Shown: positions 35,674 to 46,031, counted from the stretch's first letter. The stretch: DNA of 64,000 bases from Plasmopara viticola (GCA_001695595.3 MBPM02000025.1:310001-374000), one strand, 5' to 3'. Numbers and translations are program-made. The notes: a model not told the origin generated them from the letters alone.

Positions 35674-36130
35674 AGTAAATTTTATTGATCTTTAAAGTAA
35701 GCTCCAGAGTAATCTTATAATCTTATTCGATTCCTAACGCGACTTTTTACAAAACCGGTATCTCTAATTCTGACCGCTTTACAACGGTACGTCTAACTGT
35801 GACTTTCAATGTGTATTGCTTATACTGATCGCGGTGATTCTTTGAGAGATTGGTACTATATATACTACAGTTATGCCTGTAACGAATGCATGGAAACCAT
35901 ACGGTGCTAATTAGTCGGGAATTCACCCAAAACCAGGGTTCTGTTGGGGCTGCGGCTTTGAGGTCAGATGTCGCTCTTAGAAAGGAGAGTTGTTGCGGTG
36001 GCGGGTCGGCAATGTTCGGTGAAACGCTTACTCTTTTCCAGAAATATGTCACGTCTTAAGTCACTTCTGAACTCGACGCTGAGCGCTTAACGTTGCTGTG
36101 TTAGTCGGTCAGTGCATTTCTTCTAAAATC
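35674..36130. other. Upstream region of the first receptor-like kinase gene
   Basis: No gene is visible. The promoter of the downstream gene should lie here. The word GCATTTCTT at 36113-36121 vaguely resembles the oomycete initiator (TCAYTYY), 10-15 bp before the ATG, but this is weak. Confidence 0.35.
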
Positions 36131-38611
36131 ATGGTTGTAGAAGTGTCACAAAGTTCGGATCGGTCTCTTCGGGATACGAATACGACAACAATTTTTAGTG
36201 GATCTGTGGATCATGAGTCGTTAGAGGAAGGGGCTCAACACATGCGGGTGATGCTAGCGCTCATGTTAGTAGGGTTCGTGACAATGTGGCTGCTTTGTGT
36301 AGGATTGATATGGCACGTAAGGGTGAATCGAGCAGGAGCGTTCAAAGGGGATGCACAAGCAGCAAAACGCGTAATCCTACCAGCATACGAACCTGTGCTA
36401 TATGTAATGGCGATTCTCAATGGTGCCTACATCCTATTTTTGGTCGTAATGTTCGCAATGGACTGCTTTGACGCATTCGTTACTGCAGTCACACTTGAAT
36501 CGGTGTACGCGGCCCATCAATTCATGTTTGTGTTTGTCCTGATGCTTTTGTTTGAAAAAAGCCTGTCGTATCCAGCTGTTAAGCGAGCAGTGGGCATATC
36601 GTTGATCTTGTCATATAATTCGACAATTTATGTCTGGACAGTGACTAAATTAGGGCAACCACGGCATCAGAAACAATTTACAGTTGGTCTCTATTTTGTG
36701 CGTGGCCTCTTAATGGTGCCATTTGCTTACGCATTGATTAAGCCTCCAAGCCGAGCCTCGAAGAGAATCATTCGCGAATTATGTTTGGCTGCCATTGCTT
36801 CGTTCTTGCTCGCAGCCGTGGCAGTGGCTCTCTCCACAAACCTGAAAACAGCCGGCGTTAGCCACCATGTCATGTACGCAATTTTCTTGTGGATGATTCT
36901 CGAACCGCTTGTTGTCTGGCGTGTCTTGAAAGCGGACACTCGATATTGGCGAGGAGTTGGGAAACGAGCATGTGCACTGCAGGATTGCTTTCAACGGGAA
37001 AACTGTCTTAGCGAGCGGTTATCCTCCGACGGTTTGCACGTACTCATTGAAATGAATCGAAAACTTGTGATTGATTTTGCATATCTGGAGCTTGTTCGAC
37101 AACTGGGCGTGGGTTCCAAGTCAACAGTGTTTCAAGGAACGCTGAAGATGAAATCGCTCGTTGCTGTCAAAGCATATGCGCCCACGAGTTGCAGCGAAGA
37201 CGTCGTGGCCGCTTTTTCGCACGAAGCCGCCATGTGCAGTGTTTTGAACCACCCCAATATTGTTCGCTTCTATGGCATGTGTATAGCGCCTCCTACTATC
37301 TGCTTTGTGTTTCAGCTCTGCCAAGGGAGTCTGGCTGATCTTTTAGCGAGTCAAGTGCGTCGACAAAATACTCACCCTGCCAGACAACAATTGTTGATTA
37401 GTGTGGGGTATATGCTAGATGCTGCTCGTGCTGTAGCATATCTCCATAGCTTCTCACCTCCATTTGTCCATCGTGGCATTCAACCAACAAGCTTTCTCGT
37501 GGATGCAGCATGCAATGTCCAATTGTCAGACTTTGGCGAGTCCAGATGTCTGACAAAGCTGAACCAACACACGCGAGCATCGAATGCAGCAATCTCTATC
37601 CTTCAAGATAAACAGTTTTCTGTTCTAGATTCACCAATGGGTACAACTGTATCGTCTATTGATTCACCATGGAGTATGCACATGAAAAAGAATTCGACGG
37701 AATTCACAGCACCTGAGATACTTGAGAAGACGGAGGTGGATGTCTACGGAGAAGCAGCGGATGTCTATTCACTTGCTGTTACAATGTGGGATATTTTGCA
37801 CCCCGAAAGAAAAAAGTATCCCCAAACGAATGGAAATCAGCTGCAAGTAATTGAAGAAGTCTTGCACGGTGCGCGCCCTGACGTAAAAGACACTCCGTTA
37901 AGGCTTCGAAGTTTGATCGAGCGCGCATGGCACCATGATCCTGGTCTACGTCCATCGGCCAAACAAGTTGTTGCATCGTTGGAGGATTTGCAGGAGGAAT
38001 TGTGCTCGAGCTTGGCGCTTGATTTAATGGGCGAGGTAGGAGACGAAAAGGAATCGAATGGTCCATCGCTTGATAAGATTCACTCGTTTCCTGGAGCAGC
38101 TCTCGTTGATAGAATGATTGACCGGCGATTTGTACGGTGCCAGGCCGAAGCAATTCGAATGGGCAACGCATTGATGGATTCACGGGCCCTTCACCACGTG
38201 CATCATTGTAAAAGCTTTGAAAATAGTATGACAGCGCGATACTACTTCACGTTTGATGAAGTGCATTCTAACGCACCCACTTATCATCTTGAAAAGTTGC
38301 TTGAACGAAGTAGCTCCAGTAGTAGCTTTAATGGATCAAGTCTTCCCATGCTGGCTCGTCATAGTTATTCTCGATCGTCTTGCAGCTTGATACGTTCGCC
38401 TAGTGGCCCCACCTGTCAGTGTTGTCAGCTAGGACAGCGCTTAATTAGTGCCAAACATTCGCGATTTCGGCGACAGAAGAAATTCCAAGCGGCTCCGGAG
38501 CCTGCGGTGAACATCTTGGCGGCTGCTTTACTCGTCGAAGAAGAGGGACCATCGCAACATTACTACAACGGCTTAGACACAATTTCTGGAACGGCCGCAA
38601 CAATGGCTTAG
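36131..38611 (+). CDS. Seven-transmembrane receptor-like protein with TKL pseudokinase and DEP domains
   Basis: Intronless, 826 residues from the first ATG (MVVEVSQSS; the upstream GTG is not a plausible eukaryotic start). About seven hydrophobic segments lie between residues 38 and 264, followed by a TKL-type kinase domain (about 320-625): glycine loop LGVGSKSTVFQG, VAVK lysine 347, HEAAMCSVLNHPNI and LSDFGES (467). The catalytic loop, however, is FVHRGIQPTSFLV, where HRD-x-KPSNF is expected, so the catalytic Asp (449), the Lys and the Asn are all replaced. A DEP-like domain follows (IHSFPGAALVDRMI to LHHVHHCKSF, about 650-706). The tail is Ser-rich and basic. It can probably bind nucleotide but not transfer phosphate. 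It is a tandem paralogue of the next gene, whose loop is intact. The GPCR-like plus TKL layout is known in oomycetes; location should be a membrane. Confidence 0.88.
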   Translation: MVVEVSQSSDRSLRDTNTTTIFSGSVDHESLEEGAQHMRVMLALMLVGFVTMWLLCVGLIWHVRVNRAGAFKGDAQAAKRVILPAYEPVLYVMAILNGAYILFLVVMFAMDCFDAFVTAVTLESVYAAHQFMFVFVLMLLFEKSLSYPAVKRAVGISLILSYNSTIYVWTVTKLGQPRHQKQFTVGLYFVRGLLMVPFAYALIKPPSRASKRIIRELCLAAIASFLLAAVAVALSTNLKTAGVSHHVMYAIFLWMILEPLVVWRVLKADTRYWRGVGKRACALQDCFQRENCLSERLSSDGLHVLIEMNRKLVIDFAYLELVRQLGVGSKSTVFQGTLKMKSLVAVKAYAPTSCSEDVVAAFSHEAAMCSVLNHPNIVRFYGMCIAPPTICFVFQLCQGSLADLLASQVRRQNTHPARQQLLISVGYMLDAARAVAYLHSFSPPFVHRGIQPTSFLVDAACNVQLSDFGESRCLTKLNQHTRASNAAISILQDKQFSVLDSPMGTTVSSIDSPWSMHMKKNSTEFTAPEILEKTEVDVYGEAADVYSLAVTMWDILHPERKKYPQTNGNQLQVIEEVLHGARPDVKDTPLRLRSLIERAWHHDPGLRPSAKQVVASLEDLQEELCSSLALDLMGEVGDEKESNGPSLDKIHSFPGAALVDRMIDRRFVRCQAEAIRMGNALMDSRALHHVHHCKSFENSMTARYYFTFDEVHSNAPTYHLEKLLERSSSSSSFNGSSLPMLARHSYSRSSCSLIRSPSGPTCQCCQLGQRLISAKHSRFRRQKKFQAAPEPAVNILAAALLVEEEGPSQHYYNGLDTISGTAATMA

Positions 38612-39003
38612 CAGGCCATTTAAGTTTATCAATTGTAACTATATAAAGTGTTGGATGCATATCTTGGCTTTAGATGTAGGAAGAAAAATAAATGCTCACT
38701 CACACTTGGTCAAAAGAACAAGCGACGCACAATCTTTACTCTTGGAATGATACTTAATCGTCAAGCACGCCGGAGTAAAGAGTGGCTTCATCGTTTCAGT
38801 AGTTAAAGCTCGTGTATATTGCGAAATGAACTTTCTAGTAAGGACTTTTCAAGAGAGCTATAGACTCACGCTACGTACCTTTGTTTTCTACTAGTGTGAC
38901 TATCAGGTTCTCGACGCTGGCTTCCGATCAAGCGTCAATGCCTTTCACTTAAGTGCTCTACGTTTTCAAAGCAACATTTACCAAGTCAACGAGACTGGTC
39001 GAA

Positions 39004-41802
39004 ATGAGTACGCTTCTTGACCAAGCAGTACCAAACCTGCAGAAGACTGTTCCTCGCCTTCTTGTAGCTCTCGCAACATCAACAGATCCCGAGTCAAATT
39101 CAAATGGTTTATCCGATTACGCAGAACGACAAGTTGCGGTGCTTATGGTGATTTTGTTGGTGAGTTACGGTCTCATGTCGGTGCTCTCTGCGGCACTTAT
39201 TGTATACATGCGTCACAACCGCCATGTTGCGCTTAAAGGTGACAGTGACGCATCGAGAAAAACGCTATTACCCGCCTTTGAGCCTTTGCTGTGGATCCTT
39301 TGTGTTGCGACGGGCACATACGCTCTGTATTTCATCGTTGCACTGATCACACAATTCTTCGCTCCGAGTTCTAATCCTGTCGTGACCGAGGCACAAAGCG
39401 CTGGACGTCATTTTGTGCTAGAGCTGGCGCTCATTTTTATGCTGCAAAAAAGCGTTTCAATGCCAGCTTTGATTCGATCAATCTGCATCACATCCGTGCT
39501 TGCGTCCTACGCATTGCCTTTTGTCTGGTATACCACAATCAATGATCAAGACGAAAATTCCACTTCTGACTACTGGATCATGGCCATTGTCCGCCTCCTT
39601 GTTTTTCCAGTCTATGTCTATGTACTGATCCGTCCACCTGCGCGCGCCAGCAAACGGACCATGCGTGAGTACTGCGCCTTTGGCATCGTGTACCAAATGC
39701 TCGAGTTAGCCTACCATACGGCTTTTAGCAATGAAAACGTGCACATTGGTTTTGTTTTTCTCTATAGTCACGTGTTGTGGGGATCACTCTGCCCGTTTTT
39801 CGTCTATCGGTTGCTGAAAGCCGATACGGAACACTGGCGTGGTCTTGGGCAGCGAGCAGTTGGTCTACAAGCTCATTTTCGCAAAGGAAACATCCACGAA
39901 CGGGTGTCGTCCCAAGGCCTTCATGTGCTCATTGAAATGCATCGCAAGTATATCATTGATTTCTCTGTTCTGGACATCAAGCAGCGTATCGGTGTCGGTT
40001 CGACAGCTGTGGTTTACAATGGACTCTTGCATTCCAAGACTCCAGTTGCAATCAAAGTATACACGCCAAGTAGCGTGACAGAAGACACGGTAGCGGAATT
40101 TTCTCACGAAGCTGCTCTCTGCGGTGCACTTAATCATCCAAACATCGTCAAGTTTTTTGGCATGTGCGTTTCGCCTCCGACAATCTGTTTGGTTTCGGAA
40201 TTGTGCGTGGGTAGTCTCGACGTGGTCGCACAAGCATTGGCACGACGACAGCTACAGCCTCGACGTCAACAGTTTTTGTTAAATCTCGGCTACATGATTG
40301 ACGCCGCAAGAGCTGTAGCTTACCTACACAGCTTTTCTCCAGCTTTTGTGCATCGCGATATCAAACCAAGCAATTTTTTAGTAGATGTCGAAGGGAATGT
40401 CAAGCTCACTGACTTTGGTGAATCGCGCACTTTGCCCAAAGCCAACATCACGTGGGAGGGGAGTAGCCTCATTGATTCCAAGAACACAGCGATCGTGAGC
40501 GCTTCCATATCAGCAGCAGGCACGACTGCAGTCACGAGTAGTGATTCGACTGATGCAGAGCACTATCAAGAGTATCCCAAGTCTACCTTAAATGCGAGTA
40601 TTAGTACACACGGCGGTGAAGGGACCTCAATGACTTTATCTGACCCTATTAATGAGAAACCACGATCAGTACAAATGCTTCGCAAGACAGCTCCAGAAAT
40701 GACTGTAAAGGGAACAGTGGACTACATGGCACCGGAGATTATCAATGGTCGAGCAGGAGTTGCTTTGTATGGTGAATCCGCAGACGTTTACTCGCTGGCT
40801 ATCACAATGTGGGATATCTTAAATCCAGGTTCTGAGAAATACCCGGGAACAAACAACAACCATCTACGCGTGCTTGAGTCTGTCCTAGCTGGTATCCGTC
40901 CTGAACTCGACAGTCAATTGCATGCTGGTTTAGCAGAACTCATTACAACCTCTTGGCACGTGGATCCCCGTTTGCGTCCATCTGCTCAAAACATTGTTAA
41001 TGCTCTGGAGCGCATTCAAGAAGAAGTCTGCTCAGTTTTTGCCCTCGATTTATGCGAAGAATTGGAGCATGAGTCGACTTTGCTTAAAAGTAGCGGCACT
41101 GGGATCAACATCAAGAGCTTTAGTGGCGAACAGGCGATGAAGAAGATGCAAGACATTGAAGCTGTGGTCTCTGTAGGCGAAGGCATTCGTCTCGGCAACA
41201 TGTTTATGAATGCTGGCTTTATACACCATATCAAGCACTCGCAGCCTTTTAAGAGCAATGACGACATGTATTATTTTGATGAGGACAATATTACTCTCTG
41301 CCAGCCATTTGTCGTGTTAGACGGTCAGTCAAGTAGATGCGGTACTAGTTGGAAGACTGCAAGTCGTCGTCTTGGCTCAACACTGGGAGCACCACTGCCC
41401 TCGCAGCTCGTGCAGTCTCCTGTATGGTTCAAAGGCCTACAACGGCAGCAGCTCCCGACGGATCCGACACCTCCAATGACGACACATTCAGTATGGATCA
41501 AAAACTTAACAAATTCCGACTGGGAGGCCAACAAAACGTCCGATTTGCCTCCAAATGACAGCGACATCGCATTCGTCGACGTTGCAAGCAACGGCACGAC
41601 GGAGACAGAGGACTGTGCCTGTCGGAAACTTGGAGAGCGACCCAACGTTCGTAAGCTAGCTCGTCACCGGTTCCGTCGCAAGTACCGCGCGATCCCGGAA
41701 GATAATGTCCTGACTGCTAATTTGTTGCAGGAGGAAGACCTCACTTCAACGCAGGACCGTACTCTCCTGGACGAATTTGACGCAGGACCAATTATTGAGT
41801 AG
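39004..41802 (+). CDS. Seven-transmembrane receptor-like protein with active TKL kinase and DEP domains
   Basis: Intronless, 932 residues from ATG 39004 (MSTLLDQAVPN; the frame extends upstream only through GTG). About seven membrane segments between residues 42 and 270 lead into a TKL kinase domain: GVGSTAVVYNG, VAIK (351), HEAALCGALNHPNIVKF, FVHRDIKPSNFLV (Asp 452), LTDFGES (470), YMAPEI and ADVYSLAITMWDIL. The segment between DFG and APE is about 100 residues, against the usual 25-30, and rich in Ser/Thr, so it is a candidate phosphorylation loop. A DEP-like domain (about 702-758, IKSFSGEQAMKKM to IHHIKHSQPFKSN) and an acidic C-terminus follow. All catalytic residues are present. It lies 392 bp downstream of its pseudokinase paralogue; the alignable parts run nearly end to end. 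Confidence 0.9.
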   Translation: MSTLLDQAVPNLQKTVPRLLVALATSTDPESNSNGLSDYAERQVAVLMVILLVSYGLMSVLSAALIVYMRHNRHVALKGDSDASRKTLLPAFEPLLWILCVATGTYALYFIVALITQFFAPSSNPVVTEAQSAGRHFVLELALIFMLQKSVSMPALIRSICITSVLASYALPFVWYTTINDQDENSTSDYWIMAIVRLLVFPVYVYVLIRPPARASKRTMREYCAFGIVYQMLELAYHTAFSNENVHIGFVFLYSHVLWGSLCPFFVYRLLKADTEHWRGLGQRAVGLQAHFRKGNIHERVSSQGLHVLIEMHRKYIIDFSVLDIKQRIGVGSTAVVYNGLLHSKTPVAIKVYTPSSVTEDTVAEFSHEAALCGALNHPNIVKFFGMCVSPPTICLVSELCVGSLDVVAQALARRQLQPRRQQFLLNLGYMIDAARAVAYLHSFSPAFVHRDIKPSNFLVDVEGNVKLTDFGESRTLPKANITWEGSSLIDSKNTAIVSASISAAGTTAVTSSDSTDAEHYQEYPKSTLNASISTHGGEGTSMTLSDPINEKPRSVQMLRKTAPEMTVKGTVDYMAPEIINGRAGVALYGESADVYSLAITMWDILNPGSEKYPGTNNNHLRVLESVLAGIRPELDSQLHAGLAELITTSWHVDPRLRPSAQNIVNALERIQEEVCSVFALDLCEELEHESTLLKSSGTGINIKSFSGEQAMKKMQDIEAVVSVGEGIRLGNMFMNAGFIHHIKHSQPFKSNDDMYYFDEDNITLCQPFVVLDGQSSRCGTSWKTASRRLGSTLGAPLPSQLVQSPVWFKGLQRQQLPTDPTPPMTTHSVWIKNLTNSDWEANKTSDLPPNDSDIAFVDVASNGTTETEDCACRKLGERPNVRKLARHRFRRKYRAIPEDNVLTANLLQEEDLTSTQDRTLLDEFDAGPIIE

Positions 41803-41886
41803 ATAATCAGAATTTAGTACATGTGATTGGTGAAAAACTAAACTAAATAAGGCATTGGGTTGGCTTGCTTGATTGTGAACTTTCGC

Positions 41887-43536
41887 ATGACCACTACCGA
41901 GTGTCCAGTATGCTCGCGGCGTGTGCGCTCTGAGTATCTTTTGCTACACGTAGAAACTTGTCTGTCCAAACAGGACGAGCCTAAGACGTCGTTATTCCCC
42001 ATCTCGCTATCTGCTAAGCTTAAAACTTCAGCAGGCACTAAAACTCTCGCACATAGCCCACCACCCGAGAATTCTCCGTCTCCTTCTGCTTTCAAAAAGC
42101 GCAAACGGGATTTACCTCATGATGTATCGGGAATTCCATTAGCAGAAAGAATGAGACCTGAAGATCTCGAAGATGTGGTGGGTCAAGAGGAGCTGCTAGG
42201 CCCACAGAAGCTCCTTTTCTCGCTCATTCAAGTCGATCGAGTGCCTAATATGATTTTGTGGGGGTAAGATGTTTTGATCAATGAAGTTGATTTGTGTTCG
42301 ATCGTGATTGCGAATGCTGTGCTGTGAATTCAATATTTGCACAGCCCTCCGGGATGTGGTAAAACGACGTTGGCTCATGTGATTTCCAAACGAACGGGCT
42401 GCAAGTTCATTAGCTTGTCGGGCGCGACATCCAAAGTCGGGGACTTGAAGGATGCTGTGGATCGAGCCAAAGGCGAATTGAAGATGTTTCGTCGACGGAC
42501 AATCGTCTTCGTTGACGAAATACATCGCTTTAATAAAAGCCAACAGGACTTTTTCTTGCCAGTGGTAGAAGACGGCACAATCACGTTGATTGGCGCGACG
42601 ACGGAAAATCCGTCGTTCGAAGTGAACAATGCTCTGCTGAGTCGCTGCCGCGTGTGTACACTTAAGAGACATACATTTGAATCGATCGAGAAAATTCTGC
42701 GACGTGCATTGCAGGACTACACCGTTGGAGGGGTGCGATCACTGACACAAACACAAGTGTCAAATGCTCTGCCAAATGGGGAGACTACTGGCGTGGTTGA
42801 CGATGTCACAAACGTATCTGTTCAAGTTGAAGACGATGCTATCAAGCACCTGGCCACGCAATGTGGCGGTGATGCTCGAGTTGCTTTGAATTGTTTGGAG
42901 ATGGCACTTCAAACGGCCCCCATGGATTTAGACACTCGTGTACTGCGAGTGTCTTGTACTCACGTGCAACATTGCTTTTCGAATCGACACAGGTTTTTTT
43001 ACGATCGAAACGCTGATATGCATTACGACTGCATCAGTGCACTTCACAAATCGATTCGGGGTACTGACGAAAATGCAACGCTCTATTGGCTGGCAAGGAT
43101 GCTGGAAGGCGGCGAAAATCCGCTGTACATTGCTCGCCGTCTCATCCGAATTGCAAGTGAAGATGTCGGGCTTGCAGCTCCTGATTTGCTCCCGCTGGCT
43201 GTATCATCGTACCAAGCAGCTCATTTCATCGGAATGCCTGAGTGTGATGTTGTACTCGCACATGTTGCTACAATGCTGGCTCGTGCGCCAAAATCCATTG
43301 AGGTATATGCTGCGTACAAAAAAGCCAAACAATCGATCCACGGGTGGAATAAAGGCGCATTGCCAGACGTCCCACTGCATCTCCGGAATGCTCCTACACC
43401 TTTGATGAAAGATTTAGGGTATGGAAAAGAGTACAAGTACAATCCGCACTACTCCGCAGAAGAGCTTAAGGAGCAAACGTATCTGCCGGTGGAGCTGCTT
43501 GGTACGAACTTTTTTGATGGAACGAAGACAGAGTGA
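41887..43536 (+). CDS. WRNIP1: WRNIP1/Mgs1-type AAA+ ATPase with UBZ zinc finger
   Basis: Two exons, 41887-42263 and 42345-43536, joined across an 81-nt GT-AG intron that splits the Walker A region (NMILWG|PPGCGKTTL), giving 522 residues. The N-terminus has a UBZ4-type finger (CPVCSRRVRSEYLLLHVETC), which binds ubiquitin. The AAA+ core shows RPEDLEDVVGQEELLG, GPPGCGKTT, VFVDEIHRFNKSQQDFFLP (Walker B), GATTENPSFEVNNALLSRC (sensor 1 and arginine finger region) and a conserved C-terminal helical region, YDCISALHKSIRGTDENATL. The family binds ubiquitinated PCNA and protects stalled replication forks. ATG 41887 is the first in frame. It begins 84 bp after the receptor-kinase stop. No damage is seen. 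Confidence 0.95.
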
Positions 43537-44024
43537 GTGAGATGCCGAGTATACTTTTATTGAGCCTGCAATAGCAAGTTAAAGAGATGCATGTTTGTTG
43601 CAACGATTTGTTTGTTAATTCAAATTTGTCCTCTGCTCAATCTTCGGATCTTTTCGGTCCCCTATGACATCTGTTGGTGTACATGATGACGCACGGTAAG
43701 AGCGTAGTTGTCTCGTCTCAAAACTACATGGAGTTGGTCCTTTTCTATTATGGCCATCCCATCCCATGATGCGTGTCGACATTTGTTCACTCTTCGTCGC
43801 TCTCTGGCAATCGGAATCTGCATACAACACGCAATTTATTGTTTTTACATTAAACATAGCATTCATCACAATTATTATAAAAACTAACTACGTGAGTGAT
43901 GGAGATCTTCCAAGACGGCGAACTCGAGGCAGAGGTTCGTATACTGCCTCTGTAAGGCTATGCCCAAATTGCATGAGCACAGCTCTAATGTCATTTTTAT
44001 TCATGACTGACTTGTTGGCGTTAG
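43537..44024. other. Intergenic gap between WRNIP1 and the hydrolase-fold gene
   Basis: No gene is recognised. Small frames on both strands lack motifs. It presumably contains the 3' region of WRNIP1 and the promoter of the next gene. Confidence 0.4.
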
Positions 44025-45446
44025 ATGCACAAGCACGAGCTGCGTGCCAACAGTCTCGGTAGCTGGTGGAATCTATTTACTGAGACCTACGAAGAGTTAG
44101 TGCAGTCCGTCGCCTGCCCCGTACGGGCTGAGTATTCTGTGCAGGAGCTCGGTGATCAACATTTCAAACTTGACACTGTCTATAGTAAGAGCGAGGAGTT
44201 TGTGCGTGAAGATTTTCAATTGAAAAACCCACGAGGAGAGCACTTAGCCTGTAGTTTTTGGCGTCGCAGGGTATTAAGAGATGCTGATACTATTGCTCGA
44301 GTCGCGAACTCTTCGCCGTCTTGGTCGCTTAACAGTGAGCAAGAAAAAGAGGCGATCGCATGTTTCGTAGGAGAACCACCGACGTCAACTGCCAGCACGG
44401 ACTGCAGTTCAATACAAAGCAGCGAGCGGGCCACGCGGCCGACGGGTGTTGATCCGTGTATCATTTATCTACACGGTGTGTCCAGTTCACGCAAAGAGTG
44501 CATTTACTTCCATCGGAAGGTACTTGCGGCGGGTTTTTCACTATTTGCACTGGATCTATCCGGATCCGGGCTTTCTGGTGGTGATCGCGTATCGTTTGGA
44601 TTCTTTGAACAGGGCGACTTGCGTACGGTCGTAGACTATTTGTATGCTACAGGGCGTGCGTCAGCCGTAGGAATATGGGGGCGTGACATTGGATCGGTAG
44701 CAGCATTGCTACATGTAAAGGAGCGTATGCCATATCAATACGAGACGATGATTCTAACGAGCAGAGTTGCAAAAAAGCTGCATATCGTAGAAGACAAAGA
44801 AAATCAGCATACATTGTGTATTCCTCAAGCAAAGGGTCTTAGTTTTCGATTTAGCGCGTATTGCGCAGCGCACGGTGACTTTGTTTTACTTGCTATTGAC
44901 AACTTTCCTGTGCATGGTTTGGACCTAACAATGTGTTATCGGCTTATTCGACGAAGCTGCATCAAGAATGGTGGTATAGCTCATCTCCAAGGGTTTAAAA
45001 AACGTTCTTCTAGCAATAGTAAAAATGACTCGTTCATTTTTGCGCTCACAGCTGACAGTGCGTATGGAGACATGGAGCAAGTGATTTGGGATATGTTACA
45101 GATGATCACGAAAAGTGCCGAGCGACGTCGCTTATACTTTCCGTCTGCAATGATTACCGCAACGCAGAAAATTTTGTGCTCTTCAATTGGAAGAGCTGGT
45201 AATTTTAATTTTCGCGATGTACAATTGCTTGACTCAGCGCCATATTTTACACTTCCGTGTCTCTTTCTTAGCGCCTCGAAGAAAGATTTTTTTTCGCCAG
45301 AGCACGCTAAAGCTCTTTTTGAGCAATACGGTGGTCCCAAAAGCTACATCCAAAGTAAAGGTCAAATTGATGACAATCGGCCACCTGAAGTGCTCTCGAC
45401 GGTAATCTCTCACTTTAGCAAGAGGTATAAATTGCTGAGACGCTGA
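44025..45446 (+). CDS. Alpha/beta-hydrolase-fold protein with substituted catalytic residues
   Basis: Intronless, 473 residues. The fold is clear: IIYLHGVSSSRKE (oxyanion loop, about 147-158), LFALDLSGSGLSGGD and then the nucleophile elbow VGIWGRDIGSVAALL. Oomycete and other relatives have GRSMG here; Asp 221 replaces the nucleophile Ser. Near the end, LPCLFLSASKKDFFSPEHA keeps the acid Asp 421, but the segment that normally reads G-D-H-N is GQIDDNRPP (446-454), so the base His is missing too. With neither Ser nor His, serine-hydrolase chemistry is not expected; an Asp nucleophile as in dehalogenases would still need the His. About 50 extra residues follow the elbow (SRVAKKLHIVEDKENQHTL region); an in-frame unspliced intron there is possible. 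Start ATG lies in context TTAGATG. Confidence 0.8.
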   Translation: MHKHELRANSLGSWWNLFTETYEELVQSVACPVRAEYSVQELGDQHFKLDTVYSKSEEFVREDFQLKNPRGEHLACSFWRRRVLRDADTIARVANSSPSWSLNSEQEKEAIACFVGEPPTSTASTDCSSIQSSERATRPTGVDPCIIYLHGVSSSRKECIYFHRKVLAAGFSLFALDLSGSGLSGGDRVSFGFFEQGDLRTVVDYLYATGRASAVGIWGRDIGSVAALLHVKERMPYQYETMILTSRVAKKLHIVEDKENQHTLCIPQAKGLSFRFSAYCAAHGDFVLLAIDNFPVHGLDLTMCYRLIRRSCIKNGGIAHLQGFKKRSSSNSKNDSFIFALTADSAYGDMEQVIWDMLQMITKSAERRRLYFPSAMITATQKILCSSIGRAGNFNFRDVQLLDSAPYFTLPCLFLSASKKDFFSPEHAKALFEQYGGPKSYIQSKGQIDDNRPPEVLSTVISHFSKRYKLLRR

Positions 45447-45761
45447 ACTGCCATGGTAGGCATTATGTTGCAGTGAGATGACGCATAACTTTAAATGACT
45501 CGACGAAAAGACGAGTGTTACTTTGCTTAATATTACTTTTTACTATATATTAAAATTGACTACCCACCCAGTTCGTGTTTAGGCGCTTACCAAGTCCTCT
45601 CTTGTTTTGCCTGCACCGTATTATTAAAACGAAAGACGTGACTGTAATGTTGTAAACATCTCCAAAAGCAAAAAGTTGTTCTCTTGTCTCTTATACACAC
45701 AAGTTTTAAATCTGCATACTTTGCACGTAATTGTATCTCTCACCGCTCCCTACTCTTCAAA

Positions 45762-45911
45762 ATGAACGACTTGGAAGACGTTTAAGGGCGCACGTTGGAC
45801 TCTATGCAGGCCGCTCGTGAAGCGGTAGACAATTTGACACATGCGAGAAAATTTATTTGAGCTCTAAAACAACGCGCCGATTAGGAAACCGTAAGCAAAT
45901 GTCGATGGTGA
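45762..45911 (+). pseudogene. Short decayed gene remnant, family unknown
   Basis: One frame from an ATG reads MNDLEDV, stop, GRTLDSMQAAREAVDNLTHA, RKFI, stop, ALKQRAD, stop, ETVSKCRW. The regular helical pattern suggests the start of a small coiled-coil protein broken by three stops. I cannot name it. It lies between the hydrolase-fold gene and the small LINE derivative. Confidence 0.3.
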
Positions 45912-46019
45912 AGTTTTGCATCAAGATTGAAAAAGGCTGCGGTAGATTGACGCTAGTTTTCCCATATATGCATCAGTACACACAAACCAAGAGTGTCCAG
46001 TTTCTCTCCTCAAAAAGTG

Positions 46020-46031
46020 ATTTCGAGTTGT
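46020..46031. repeat. Target-site duplication, left copy (LINE copy 2)
   Basis: ATTTCGAGTTGT is repeated exactly at 46359-46370. Confidence 0.85.

Noticed and set aside
36098..36130. N-terminal extension of the first 7TM kinase from 36098
   Set aside because: It begins with GTG; the first ATG is at 36131. The same applies to 38953 (GTG) for the second gene and 41860 (TTG) for WRNIP1.
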